The notes below the pieces were generated by a model. It was not told the origin of the DNA. It saw only the letters and a program-made list of their open reading frames with translations, and did not search any database. The position numbers and the translations under genes are program-made. From Cladobotryum mycophilum (taxonomy: Eukaryota > Ascomycota > Sordariomycetes > Hypocreales > Hypocreaceae), in NCBI GenBank assembly GCA_036429605.1, contig CM071591.1:3720001-3784000 (forward strand): DNA of 64,000 nt. Direction: 5' to 3'. Position 1 is the stretch's first letter; every line of letters begins with the position of its first letter. This document shows, piece by piece, positions 45,481 to 56,894 of the stretch.

Positions 45481-46354
45481 TTACTTAAGGGTTTCCTCAT
45501 GAGGCGTATACTTGCCCATGGGGTTGACGCGGAAGATCTGCTCAGGGTATCCGGGGTAATTACTGCTACGTAAAAATATATACATTGCAAGGTAGCATTG
45601 AGATGAGAGAATGCGGAGAGCTGCAGATTTATTAAAGGTCAGAGTTACTATGGCACTGGGGGTTTCCGATGAGACGTGCCCGACGCAAAAACGGCTCAGA
45701 AAGAGACAATGGCCGCAACCGAGCTGCATTGCATACAGAAGACAAGACAGCCTAGGATTACCCAACCCTTCGCTTGGCCTCTCCTTTGCACTATCATTTA
45801 TCAATATGAACGCAAACCCTGGTCTATAGAAGACAGGGAGGGATGTCATTGTGCTCACAATGCCATCAAGCCGTAGCATATGCAGAATATCCCAAACGGG
45901 ACGAACTTTTTTATGCCAAGACTTCGACACACGGTTTTCAGGCGTGTTGGTCGTTTCTGCAGTGTGTCGATTCCACTCCTTCGGGGTAATTCCCACCGCT
46001 GCAGCAGACAACCTAGAAAAGGAAGCAAACTCCCCGTCTCTCCAAACATGGGCCGTATCCCCCGGACTGTCAAAAGTCCCTTTCAATATGTCCGTAATCT
46101 ATCATGCCCCATGGGGCTTTTGGCCCGCCCAATATAACTCAATCAACGGGGCTGGATTCCGTGGTGACACAGCATATGAGCGGAATGATACCTTGCTACT
46201 AATATTGGAGGCGTCTCAGAACGCCACGACACCCACAGACGACCAAAGCTCGCCCATACGACTATCCATCGCGTATAGATTCAGATCTTGCACTAGCAAA
46301 AGAAACTCCAGCCGCGCGACCAGAACAAATCCATCATCAACCACACACATTTGA
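45481..46354. other. Two overlapping unrecognised frames
   Basis: A 201-codon frame on the minus strand (46086-45481) ends with a polar, protein-like tail (YPGYPEQIFRVNPMGKYT), preceded by a possible acceptor site (GTAGCAG). A 167-codon frame on the plus strand (45851-46354) contains YHAPWGFWPAQYNSINGAG. Both cannot easily be coding. I recognise neither. The minus-strand C-terminal segment could be a last exon of an unidentified gene. Confidence 0.25.
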
Positions 46355-46796
46355 TCGGCACGGTGGGTGGGTAGCCTTAAAAAAGATCCCAGACCTGTGT
46401 GGCCACCCGGGCTATTGCATGAGACCCAACCGCCTGCGGCTCTCCGCATCCCATCCTGGAGCAAGGAGACAAATCCAAGAGCCACGCGATGAACCAGGAT
46501 TCCACGTGCGAAAAAATCCTTATCTTGGATAAACAGCTGAGGAAGTCCAGCCCTTTTGTTTTGTCAAACCGCCACCTTATTTTGGAAAATTTCTGTATAG
46601 AACATAGAACGTCAAGTTGAGAGCCGTGTGTAACCGTCGTAAAAACCGTTCCCGAAAAGATTTCAACGCCCAAATACATGCGATTTGCCACCCATTACTC
46701 GTACACGGAGAGACTCTCCGGATCGTTGAGATCTCATTACCCCCCATATTTTCTGTGTGCATTGTTTTCAGGGTCCCCCCTCCCCCTTTTAACATC

Positions 46797-47293
46797 CTAT
46801 TTCTCGGAAAGACCAGCTTCTCTCCGCATGGCTTCCCTGCGAGCCTCTGCCTCTTTCTGCTGTACCTTGCTGGCCTCGAGTTCCGCCTTCTTCCGTTTTT
46901 CTTCCTCTTCCTTGATGACGATCCAGACTATTCCAAAAAGTGTCAGTTTCCTTCGTATTTGAAGTATAGCGAGTTGTGTTGGGCGGACCAACTTGGCTTA
47001 TCCGACTTTGAGTACTCCTTCAACTTTGTAACAAACTCGTCAAACTCCTGCTCCCGCTCTGCCCTGCCCTCTATGCTCCTCTTTCGCAGTTCGGGATTGT
47101 ATCTGCTTCGCAATTCCTCCTCGGTTGGCGTGAGCCACCATGTAAGCGCCGGTCCGCCGACGCTGATTACTGTTCCGCTATATCGACGCCATCAGCCAAT
47201 TTTGTTCATTTCATGGTGCAAGAGTTTGCGAGGATCTTACCCCACCAGCACCTTGGTCCATAACCTCCAATTGATTGGCTTTTTCGCGGGCAT
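46797..47293 (-). CDS. CBP4: CBP4 family cytochrome bc1 assembly factor
   Basis: Three exons (47293-47241, 47177-46993, 46927-46797; introns 63 and 65 bp) encode 122 aa. It begins MPAKKPINWRLWTKVLVGG with a membrane segment (about 13-35), then TPTEEELRSRYNPELRKRS, FDEFVTKLKEYSKSDKPIW and a long charged coiled-coil tail ending GLSEK. This is the CBP4 family, an inner mitochondrial membrane protein that, with CBP3 and CBP6, helps cytochrome b join complex III. All splice phases agree and the length is normal. It is divergent from the SRPK-like gene. Confidence 0.92.
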
Positions 47294-47576
47294 CTTGGGC
47301 TTCGTATAACTAACAATTTGTGCGTCTCGCCGATAATTCTCTTCCGGGAGCGAGTCAGTGTTCAGTCAGCATTTGCTACAAAACTTGTGAGCAGTAGAGA
47401 AATATCGCGATGAGCGTCATGGAAGTTCGATACTGCCCATAGAATAGTATTAACTAGGAAGGCGGTGAGGATACTTATGCTTATGTCATCCGATATATAA
47501 GAGGTCCGTAATCTTATTGGCTTCACTTCGCCTACCCTGAAGGTCGTGTCGAGCAATCCACTGTATTGGTCACTCA
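47294..47576. other. Divergent upstream region of CBP4 and the SRPK-like locus
   Basis: About 280 bp with the presumed CBP4 promoter. I see no in-frame ATG for the kinase-like locus here. Confidence 0.4.
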
Positions 47577-49169
47577 TTGCAATGGTGTTGGACTAGAAAC
47601 TTACAACTCTCTTCCTGCCGGTCATTTATATCACAATCGATTGCATCACTATTGATCCCAGAACCCCAAAGACTACCCTCCGACAAGCTGGTAGATGAAG
47701 AAAAGCTGCCCAACTACAAGTCGAAATACTTTTATCCAGCAAACCCTGGCGATGTGTTGAAGGACAAGCACAAACTAATTGCAAAGGTTGGTTGGGGATC
47801 AACCTCCACTGTCTGGCTAGCTCATGACGTTCAAATGTATCTTCTTCCCAGCTCATATGCTCTCACAGCACGAGTTTGATCAGCAACTGACATCGCTATA
47901 GCGGTGGCCTGTTAAGGCCCAAGAGGTATGTTGCGATCAAGCTTTGCAATTGCGACACCCCCGAGGACGACATGGCACATGAAGTGGACATCACCGATCG
48001 CTTAAATAAAGCAAATCCCAATCTTGATTGGTTTTTCAGTGCTCGGTACAGCTATAGAGGCCATGACCATTACCTCGCTGCGGGGTGACACTCATCGCGC
48101 TCTTGTGTTTCAACCACTTCGAGGGCCAATATGGTTGTATGTGAGACACCTCATAGACCAGGACTATTCAAACCTGGAACTCTTGCCTCTCATCAAAACC
48201 TACATCAAGATTCTACTTCAGGGCCTCGACTACATGCACTCGCAAGCCCATGGCATCCATACAGGTACGTCGCGGGCTTCCTCGGATCTTCCCATCCCCA
48301 TCTAACTTCCCCAGACCTGAAACTTGACAACATCTTGGTCACTTTTGAGGACCAATCGACTATAGACTCCTTCGTTCAGGCACAGAAGATCCATCCCATG
48401 GCTCTCAAAGACATTGGAGACTGCACAGTATGTCTCTGCCACAACGAATTTGGCCCTGTGCTGGGGAACCATGGGAATGTAATACCACAGATCACTGGTT
48501 CGGCCCGGCACACTTTGGCGACAAGGATGAGCTACTCATTCATCCCATTCAGCCGGATGAATATCGTGCGCCAGAAGTTATGCTAGGCATCGGCTGGCCA
48601 TATAGCGCAGATATGTGGAATTTTAGCGCCATGGTAAGCAGCCCAACCAAGAAATAATGTCTCCTTTTCTAATTTTTCTCAAGGTTTGAGATCTTTTGGC
48701 CTGACGAACTCCACCCCGTCAATCGGGAACGACACCTTACCCAGCGGCCCAACATTTAGCAGATATGATCTCTCTCATAGGTGACGTGCCCCCTTCGCTC
48801 ATCCAGCGAGAAAGAAATGCGCCATTGGCGATGGTCCACTGCTGCTTTGAATCCCGGAGGAGAGCTAGTGAATAATGCCGCTGGCTTTTATGGTGGGCCG
48901 TTCTTCAATGGCGATGGTGAGCTCGATCAGACAGCTTCTAAAACTTCGACTAATTGCTCGAACCAGGAGATTTCGTTTATCTCGAACTGATAAACCGTGA
49001 TCGAAAACCAGAGAATGAGTTACCTGAATGCATTCAGCAAGAAGATCATGTCGATCTCTTTCTGGATTTCATGAGATGCATGCTATGCTGGGCACCTGAG
49101 AAGCGAGTTACGGCGGCAGAGCCTCAGAGTCATCCCTGGTTAGACGATAGCACATGGCGGCGTGGGTGA
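47577..49169 (+). pseudogene. SRPK-like protein kinase, decayed
   Basis: Fragments in order match an SR-protein-kinase-like enzyme: NPGDVLKDKHKLIAKVGWGS (glycine loop), RYVAIKLCN (VAIK lysine), RALVFQPLRGPIW, IHTDLKLDNILV (catalytic loop), DELLIHPIQPDEYRAPEVML, DMISLIGDVPPSLIQRERN, and RCMLCWAPEKRVTAAE. Introns with matching phase are 47837-47901, 48265-48314, 48634-48683 and 48917-48966. The frame breaks at about 48090, at the DFG site (about 48500) and at about 48730-48750. The DFG segment reads GFG once the shift is allowed for, so the metal-binding Asp is lost. No ATG begins the first exon in frame. These changes together suggest a dying paralogue. SRPKs phosphorylate Ser/Arg splicing factors. 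Confidence 0.7.
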
Positions 49170-49812
49170 TTGTTGGAACAGCTTTCCACATGTCATTCTT
49201 GGAACGAAATTATGCCCACACACTTGTAGGGTATTTGGCAGTAGAAGTATATCGTACTAGCATGGGCAAAGCATCAGTATGTACAACATTCAGGGGGCCA
49301 GACTGTACAGTCGTCCGCTCGATCAGCATGACAGCAGTGAATCAATATTACGTATGTATTGCCAGATCTCCAGGCAATCTGAGCAATACTGGCAGGACTT
49401 GTCTTTCTTTGCTGACTCAGGGGAATTTAATTGAGACATGGCTGGGCAAAAGAGATTGGCAGGGTATACAAGATACAGGCAGCCGTCTCCGAGGCTACGA
49501 CAGCTGGAAATCTGATTGAAGATACCTAGCGGCTGAAGAAAACCAATCAGCCTAGCAAGTCTTTACCGGTAAAACAGAAACCATAGATGACATTCCTTCA
49601 TGTCGGGACGCTCATTGTTTACATTGTTCTGAAGTATCATTAAACTACACACACAAAAAAGGGGTTGGGAGTGTGCTCAACGGGCTTCACCCCGCGTTTG
49701 CGTAGTCCAAGAGAAAGTAAACACAACAACCACTCCTCAAATTCAAAGAGAAGAGACTGGGGACACTTGTATGCGTTCTACAAGATACGTTGGGAACCCA
49801 ACAGCTCGGGCT
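49170..49812. other. Intergenic region
   Basis: This lies between the kinase-like locus and the Cys-rich gene. No supportable frame or signal. Confidence 0.45.
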
Positions 49813-50489
49813 TCATGCCAGCTGATGGAGACACTCGGTGTTGCATGTTCCATTTGCGCAACACTTTCCGTCGTGCTTAGAGGTCGAGGGACAGCAAACA
49901 TCCGCGAATAAACCACCATCGCATATGGAAGACTGAGTCGCACACCCTTCGCCAGCTCCGGTTGCGCAGAAGCACTTCTTTCCGTCTAGACCGGTGACCC
50001 CAGGCGCACAGCAAGCTCGACCCCTTTTCTCCTCGCCGCAACACGCGCATGGTGCTGCGACACATTTGCCGTTGACACAGTTGAGATTTCTGCCAGAGCT
50101 GGTTTTTGGAAGGCATAGCCCATGAGGCAGTTGCATACGTCCCCGATACCGTCTCCCTGTGAGCGACAAAACCCGTCGACGCAGGCTCCTCTACCAGAAA
50201 GCACTTGATCCTCCCCTTTCTTGAACCCCGGGATCATCCTTTCACATTGCGGATATTGGGAGGTCTTACGAAAGGACAAGGCCTTTTTCACTGCAGGCGC
50301 CGCCGAGCAGCGCGCAACCATAAAGCTGCCGGGTATCTTAAATTTGCCAATTATGCGAAATTCCGCGACGCCTGTCAGAGTGGTCATATTGCAACCGGCG
50401 GGGAAATAGCGTTGTACGGCGTGGTGTTTGTTCGTGGCCAAAGAGAGGCTGAATAGGTTGATGAGGAAGAGAGCTTGGAGGGAATACAT
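49813..50489 (-). CDS. Secreted cysteine-rich protein (frame broken once)
   Basis: The start at 50489 opens with a good signal peptide (MYSLQALFLINLFSLSLA). A first segment with few Cys ends in GACVDGFCRSQGDGIGDVCNC. A second frame continues with a dense Cys pattern (NCVNGKCVAAPCACC, RACCAPG, KKCFCATG, DVCCPS, KCCANGTCNTEC) to a stop at 49813. The two halves join if one base is added near 50124-50130; no intron of suitable phase is visible. About twenty cysteines suggest many disulphides and an extracellular role, such as an effector-like or cell-wall protein, but no family is recognised. It could be a gene with an assembly indel or a recent pseudogene. Confidence 0.5.
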
Positions 50490-52887
50490 GGCTGTATAAG
50501 GAGGTTGTAGATTTTGTGTTGTATTAAAGCAAAGAGGTTTATTGTGACGGTAGAAAGCAGTTGTTTAGTTGGCATGGAAGTGTTTATGGTAAAATCCAAG
50601 GGACGCTGTGGGCTTCTTATATCTGAAATGAGCTGGGCACAAGACAAGACAAGATGGGGCAGGATTTCAACACTTGATGAATTGGAGAGTCAGTTTCATT
50701 CTCCCTCGTCTTCTCGAGGCTTCGGGGCATGACTTGCCAGCTACAGGATACTATTTCACGGTGACCAAGACATATGCTGTTCTTGAGCAAGGAGACGTCT
50801 ACGGCTAAGCTAAAAGGTCTAGGAGCTTCGTAGTAGTAGCCCAGTATTTTTCTTCTTCTTTTTCTTTTTGTGTCTCAAAACTTCGCTCAATGACGTCTGC
50901 GGGACAAATTGCTAAGTCTGCTATAGCAGCAGTCCATTACGTCTAGATACCTGTAGATGAGTTAGCCGAGACAATCTACCTATAGGTATGTGTGATTTGT
51001 TTGTGATATCTCCCCAGCCAGCGCCATATTTACTCTTTTACGAGACTGAGAAAATAAGTGTCTGAGTAGAGTGGTCATGCGCAAGCCAAAACGTCGTTAG
51101 GTTAGGAAGAGATAGGCGCATGGAGGCGTTTGACTCGATTCTCTGTTTTCAACTTACGTGATTTGTTGTCGCCGACTGAATCCCTTGAACATATTTGTCC
51201 TCAACCAGTAAATCACCTTCAGGTGAGGATGAAACCTTTTGAGTAATATGTACAGAACCCAGAAAAGAAAGCAAGTGATGAGGTTAGATTTGAATGCTCG
51301 AGATGGGAGTTCGGGACGTCGGGCGTTCGGAAAATACAGCGTGGAGTTTAGTATTGCATTGATTTAGCTTCTTTTAAGTAATCACAAGCTTCGAGCTGTC
51401 ATGATTTCGTTGTCTGGCAATATCTGTCTTGCAGCTTAATGGCTTTGGCCTTGGACCCCGTATGCTTCTAGATCTATAGAGGCTTGTGTCTTCAGTTCTG
51501 TGTTATGGACTTGGATCTCGCATCCATCGCCTAAAAGGGGTAGATCCATGACCTACGCTAAATTAGAACGGAGCTGTCATCGCTATTTTGGTGGCCGGCT
51601 GTTGCGGCCTATCCCTGTGATCTAGTAGATACCCGTCGCCTTTGGATTGGACAGATGCGGAAACGTGGAGGCACAATGCATGTGGAAAAAAACAAGTTTG
51701 ACGACAGGGTTGGTGAGCACCAGACTGATTCCGCAGAAGGGACCTTGTTCAAAAATGTAGCATCATTGCTTCATTTGTATCGAAAACTTCGATCAATCCT
51801 AAAGAAAGAGACGCTACGTGTTGCTAAACAAGTACGTCGTCCTCCCCTTGGAATCATGAGCCATCCTTGAATAGGTATTATCTAACTTCAGAAACTGCAA
51901 TCTCTCGCCTTATTATACGCACAGCTTCTACCTGTTCCTGCGGGAAGCGAGCGTCAGGCGGATCCGAGTATCTATCACCGCGCATCAACGCCAGCCACAG
52001 TGAAGTCACTGTACGGTTTGGCACGCTGAAAAAAGTTCAGGTGCAGATGCACACACCTGGATCAGTTCATTAGTGAGCTTAGGGACAGCGAGTGCAATCA
52101 TGACGATCCCCGTCAGGGTATTGCATAGGACAGGTAGAATTTGCCGTAAGCAACGATGCCCTCGTGGTGCGAGACGGCCTCCTTCAGCGTCAACGCGTCA
52201 AATGTCTGGAGGTAGGCCTTCTTGGTATATTCATGTGGTTCGTCAAGGGCGAGGTGCCCTCGTACGGCAAATCGAGAGACCAATACCGGAGCGGTATATG
52301 GGGCCTGGCCAGCTCTGACGAAATCTTCCATGTTTCTATTTCTTAGCCTCTCTGGTAGGTATAGTTTCGCAAGTCTTGCAACTGCTTGTTCTATTTCGAC
52401 TCGTTCCCTTATGTTTCCGTATTCTCCCTGTCCTAATTATCAATATTTGCCGTCCACCTTTCTTGGGGATAGACTCACCTGGCGTGGAGGCTGTTGGGCA
52501 GTGCCGTCTCTTATCAACTGTGCAGGTTGGTTATCGGTTTCATACGACCGTATCCATTGAATAACCAGGGCGGGATCCCGTCAAACTCTTCCCTTGAGTT
52601 GGATATCTTCCATTTTTTGCAGCCCATGACGCCATATTGGGGGTCACATGATTTCGTGTTTGGAGGACAATAAAATTCACCTGACATAACCTTGGAAAAA
52701 CGGAAGCTCACACCGGGCCATCAGAATTTTTCAAGGGGGTAGTTCCTGCCCTCGCCAGATATCACAACCCCCTCCTCTCCTCTCCCCTCTTCTCCTCTCC
52801 TCTCCTCTCCCCTCTTCACCTCTCCTCTCCTCTCCCCTCTTCACCTCTCCCCAATTATCATACCAAACACTTGCAGTTTCTCTTGCA
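50490..52887. other. Long intergenic region ending in a CT-rich tract
   Basis: About 2.4 kb with only short frames (up to about 112 codons) and no domain. The end (about 52770-52852) is a pyrimidine repeat placed just before the ATG of the F-box-like gene and is probably its core promoter or leader. Confidence 0.5.
52770..52852 (+). repeat. CT-rich tandem repeat in the leader of the F-box-like gene
   Basis: Repeated CTCCTCTCCTCTCCCCTCTT-type units, with at least two close copies ending TTCACC. CT tracts often sit just upstream of fungal transcription start sites. Its length may vary between strains. Confidence 0.8.
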
Positions 52888-54466
52888 ATGGAACGTCACA
52901 AAATGATACTCCGCAGCTCGACGGGACCAAGGGCCTGGACATGGAATTACATGCCCCTAGAGGTTCGCCTTATGATCCTGGAGGCGATCGCATACCAGAA
53001 AAATCCTGGCTGGGCTTCTCTGGCATCTGTCTGCAGAGAATGGCAGGCCGTTTTGGAGAAGGCGAATTTCCACAAGTTAAAGCTACGAGTGCCTTGTCTC
53101 GATGATTTCGAATCCATGGTTCCACCGCACAAGAGAGGGCTCGTTTCCCACCTTTGGCTCGACATTGAGTTGCCAAGATACACGTCCGCGTGTTGCTCAA
53201 AGAAAGTTTCGCCGCCGGTAAAGAACAGCTCCTTCGTAAGTGACGCGATATGGGAGCTGTTTTCCATTCTCAGCACCTGGAAGCCAGCGAATAACTTGAC
53301 ATTGGAGCTCAATGTACTCTCCCCCAGCGACTCGGAGCATTGGTTCAAGAACTCGTACTTCTCCTCCGATCATGTTGAGGATGACGAGGATACCATTAAT
53401 TCTGCGCGAGAGACTGGCATTCCACTTCATGACCCGCAACATGGCTGGGTCCATGGTCAACAAGTCACGGCTCCTCCAAGATCAGCTATGCAACGACTCT
53501 CCCGGCCTATCCATTTAACATTCCGCGAAATGCTTCCTCAAGTTGACGCAGTCACCTGCCTCCTTATCCGTCGACAGCTCCGTCGTTGCATTTCCCCATT
53601 TGGATTTGGCCTTTTACTCAGCAAGTTTGACCGCCTGGAGCACATCTCCTATGAGCCATGGGCGCCATATGAAAAAATAGACACAGAATTCCATCAGGGA
53701 GGTATGTATCCCAGGCCTGCAGCAAGAATCGCGACCCCACCCCTGCACCCTATAAAACGTATTCTCGATCACCCATCGCTAACGTTTGGGAATAGGTCTC
53801 GCGTTTACAATTCGAAACAACCTTCCCCAAACTCTCAACAGGCTAGTAGTGTTTGAGGACGCCCATGAATTCTACCACGCATTACCACAGCGCGCTACCC
53901 CGGTACCCTCGTCCAATTTGATTGATCATGGCCTAGGGATTGGTGCAGCCTTTGCCTCTAAAAGTCGGGGCTTGCAGCACCTTGCCGTCTCCTTCATTAT
54001 CACTGCCGAGGAATTCTTTCGACGTTGTCGGTCGACGTGGAGCTGGCCACACCTGCAGTCTCTGGCGTTCACATCGCAGCTCCTACAGGATGATTGGGGA
54101 AAGCGCGATGATATTGAAACTTTGCTATGCCGAGCCGGGGTTTTTGTACAGCAGATGCCCAAGCTGCACACGTTTGTGATTTGGAATGGTGGAAAGGCTA
54201 ACGCTTGTGCATTCATATATCGTGTGGACGGAGACGGCGCGTCCATCACTTGGCGTGGAACGTGGCGCCTAGAGATGAGCCCTGATATTGTCAATTCGTG
54301 GCGACAAGCTAACTCGACACGTTCTTCCTTTGAACTTCAGATCAAGCAGGAGCGCATTCAAGCCGTCATAGCATCTCATGGAGATGCCATCTATCACTTG
54401 GAACTGCCCTGCGAAGTCATTCATCCTGCATCACTTTGGCAGATCCGGAGGGAAGTGGGAAGCTAG
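52888..54466 (+). CDS. F-box-like protein (DUF6546-type)
   Basis: Two exons (52888-53701 and 53796-54466; 94-bp intron, phase 1) encode 494 aa. An F-box-like motif is at about residues 22-60 (MPLEVRLMILEAIAYQKN...LASVCREWQAVLE). The rest resembles fungal F-box proteins carrying a DUF6546 C-terminal region (SWPHLQSLAFTSQLL; MPKLHTFVIWNGG; WRQANS). F-box proteins recruit substrates to SCF ubiquitin ligases; the partner is unknown. This is a large, fast-evolving family in Sordariomycetes. A CT-rich tract directly precedes the start. Confidence 0.75.
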
Positions 54467-55297
54467 AGCAGTGATACGACATCGCGGCTGTCTATCCAGT
54501 CATCTTCGTGATGTGGTGCGGACTGTCAAGAAGGTTGGTTGGTTCATGTCCAGCGACTATGCCTCGGCTGTAACGCCTTTTTTTCCCCTGAGCTTTTCTA
54601 GATAATCATGTACCCGCAGAAAGGGTTGTTCCAAGTCAATGAGAGATAAATTAGCAATCGAATAAATGGCTACCGGTAAACACCGGCTATTATGTGTCTG
54701 TTTTTTTTTTTTTTTTGTTTTTGCTCTTACTCATTACATCGTTGCTTATGATGACGGGGGCGCATCTTGGATGGATGTCCCCTACCGCTGAGTGGTGGTG
54801 TGGGAGATGGTCCCTAGCCATCAATTGCACCGCAATACGGCATCACATGCCAAAATGGCATCTTTTTTTATTACCCTATTCAATACCATCTCACAGGAGA
54901 TGTCACAAAAATTGTTTAAGATGCTAACGAAATGCAGTTGTTGAAGCGTGATTGCCTGCCGTTGTCTATGATGTAAGACGTGATCAATGGCTTCATCCAA
55001 ACCTTTACTTTGACTGACTTACATCATGGATAAGTATCACGTCACAGTTTCTTAATTGACTCGATTCTTTGTAGTTATCAATAGTTCCCATGAAGGGATG
55101 TATGTATTCTCTTACTCTGCAGAGTCATGACGAGTCGATGTGACATGGTCCTCTGCAGACATAAGAGGAAATCCGTCCATCTGCCATTGAAACGGATATA
55201 AATACATCCACCTCCTCTCGAATCTTCGCTCGCACATATTCGAACCATATTATTCTTTAAAAGAAAAATAAGACGAAAACTCGCACACTCATCAACT
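54467..55297. other. Intergenic region and promoter of the TUDOR-domain gene
   Basis: About 830 bp. A T run (14) occurs near 54702-54715. ATATAAATAC at about 55196-55205 is a TATA-like box roughly 95 bp before ATG 55298. Short imperfect inverted words GTCACGT/ACGTGAT occur around 54978-55045. Confidence 0.5.
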
Positions 55298-55645
55298 ATG
55301 CCTCAGTACAAGGAAGGACAAAAGGTCTCCTACAAGCCCGTTGGTGGTATGTCGATGACGATCAACTCACCTTTGTAAGCCCGTGTACTAATATCGAGTG
55401 CCTTACAGGTCCCGACTCCAACACCTCCACCAGCACCGGCACTATCAAGGGTGTCCTTGAGGAGCCAGGACGTCAGGCAGAGCGAAATGTGAATGCCAGC
55501 CCCGAGAATCCTCGCTATGAGGTAAGAATTAGCTCTAGGCCTGTGTGACATGTCGCGTACGGAGCTGACAATGTAATAGATTGAGAATACCAACACTGGC
55601 AAGACGACTACCATCTACGAGGCCAATATTCTTGGTGAGGCTTAA
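55298..55645 (+). CDS. Small TUDOR-like domain protein (hypervirulence-associated TUDOR family, DUF2945)
   Basis: Three exons (55298-55346, 55409-55521, 55580-55645; introns 62 and 58 bp) encode 75 aa. KVSYKPVG...TSTGTIKGVL and RYEIENTNTGKTTTIYEANIL match the small HVA/TUDOR fold (PF11160), found alone in many fungi and bacteria as 65-80 aa proteins. The biochemical role is unknown. The family name comes from a bacterial study and does not imply virulence here. A TATA-like box about 95 bp upstream and clean splice sites support expression. Confidence 0.85.
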
Positions 55646-55877
55646 GGATGGTGTAGTAAGGCATTAGATCTTGTAGTTTATCGCTATATATAGATACGAA
55701 GCCATTCACCAGTAGCAGAACAAACCTGTGTAGCTATGATGTATCTGATTGTGCAACCGATAGTGTCCATTCGTTCGCCAACATGAATATATGTACTGTA
55801 TGTGTCAACTCATCTTTTATATAATCTTAACAGCAATTATTCCAATAAGGAGATTGCGAATTGAAGCCCAACACGAA

Positions 55878-56837
55878 TTACAGGCTAACAGAAATGACCT
55901 GGCCACCCTTTCCATCGGTTTCACCCGCCGTCACGACGTACACCGTCTTCTCATCCGCAGACAGGGTTGTTGCGGTTGCACTCTCAATTACGACCAACCC
56001 GGTATCGATAGCAGAAATCTTGCCATCCGGTGTGATCTTGATCAAGGCGTTCGGGTGCGTGCCCACATAAGCGGTGCCGTCCCGGGCAATGGAAAAGTCA
56101 TCCGCTGCCAGGGGCGGGTCGGCAGGGAAGCTGGCGATGACCTCCACCTTGCCGGTGACGTTGCCGAGCAAGTCAATCTTGACGCGGCCGTAAAAGCCCT
56201 GTGCAGTGTTGGCGATGTAGATGTACCCATTGTGGACCTTGAGACCGTTGACGCCGAATGGTACATATTGGGTGGGCTTGAGCTTTGGGTCATCCAAGAT
56301 AACTTTGTGCTCGCCGGTGAGAAGATTGACACGGTAGATGAGGCCGGTGCCAGAGTCACCGCTGAAGACGGTATACGGCAGAGAGGGCAAAGCAGCCAGA
56401 CCATTGAGCAATTTGACGGCGGGAAATTTAGCAGACGTCTTGATAGTCGGTACTCCATTGGTCTTATGGCCACCTTGGTTAAAGTCCAGAGTAATGATCT
56501 TTGCAGTTCCATCGATCAAGGTCTGGTCAGTATCGTTACCGAGACCTCCAGAGACGGCAAAGATATCCGGGGCGATTTCCGTGATGCCGGTGATGATGGT
56601 GGCGTCTGGAACCTTGACGGCTACTTGGGGTTGGGCATCTTTGACGTTAGGATCAATGGTGTATATGGTACCATTGTCAAAGGTGTCTAGGATGAGGTGG
56701 CCGTTTGGTCGAATAGCCACGTTCTCGATCCATGCTGCCGAGTTGGGGAATTGATAGACCTGACGAGCCTTGACCGTGCCATGGGCGAAGTTGGCAGCGC
56801 CCAAAAGGCCCAAGGTGAGTCCAGCGATAGAAGGCAT
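55878..56837 (-). CDS. Secreted SMP-30/gluconolactonase-like beta-propeller protein
   Basis: This single exon encodes 319 aa from Met at 56837 (338 aa from 56894). The 56837 start gives a signal peptide (MPSIAGLTLGLLGAANFAHG). Repeated propeller blades follow (WIENVAIRPNGHLILDTFDN, GTIYTIDP, DIFAVSGGLG, YTVFSGDSGTGLIYRVN, VNGLKVHNGYIYIANTAQG, DDFSIARDGTAYVGTHPNAL). This matches fungal six-bladed propeller proteins of the SMP-30/gluconolactonase class. The true substrate is unknown. A TATA-like TATAAATA lies at about 56927-56934 (minus strand), which would place transcription start near 56900 and favours the 56837 start. It is tail-to-tail with the TUDOR gene. Confidence 0.8.
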   Translation of the reverse strand: MPSIAGLTLGLLGAANFAHGTVKARQVYQFPNSAAWIENVAIRPNGHLILDTFDNGTIYTIDPNVKDAQPQVAVKVPDATIITGITEIAPDIFAVSGGLGNDTDQTLIDGTAKIITLDFNQGGHKTNGVPTIKTSAKFPAVKLLNGLAALPSLPYTVFSGDSGTGLIYRVNLLTGEHKVILDDPKLKPTQYVPFGVNGLKVHNGYIYIANTAQGFYGRVKIDLLGNVTGKVEVIASFPADPPLAADDFSIARDGTAYVGTHPNALIKITPDGKISAIDTGLVVIESATATTLSADEKTVYVVTAGETDGKGGQVISVSL

Positions 56838-56894
56838 GTTTGACAAGGGGGAGATAGGATGCACCAAAAACTGCTGCCGCTCGTGGTGTTGCAT

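Noticed and set aside
55791..56690. 299-codon plus-strand frame
   Set aside because: It is antisense to the beta-propeller gene, which has a signal peptide and clear blade repeats.
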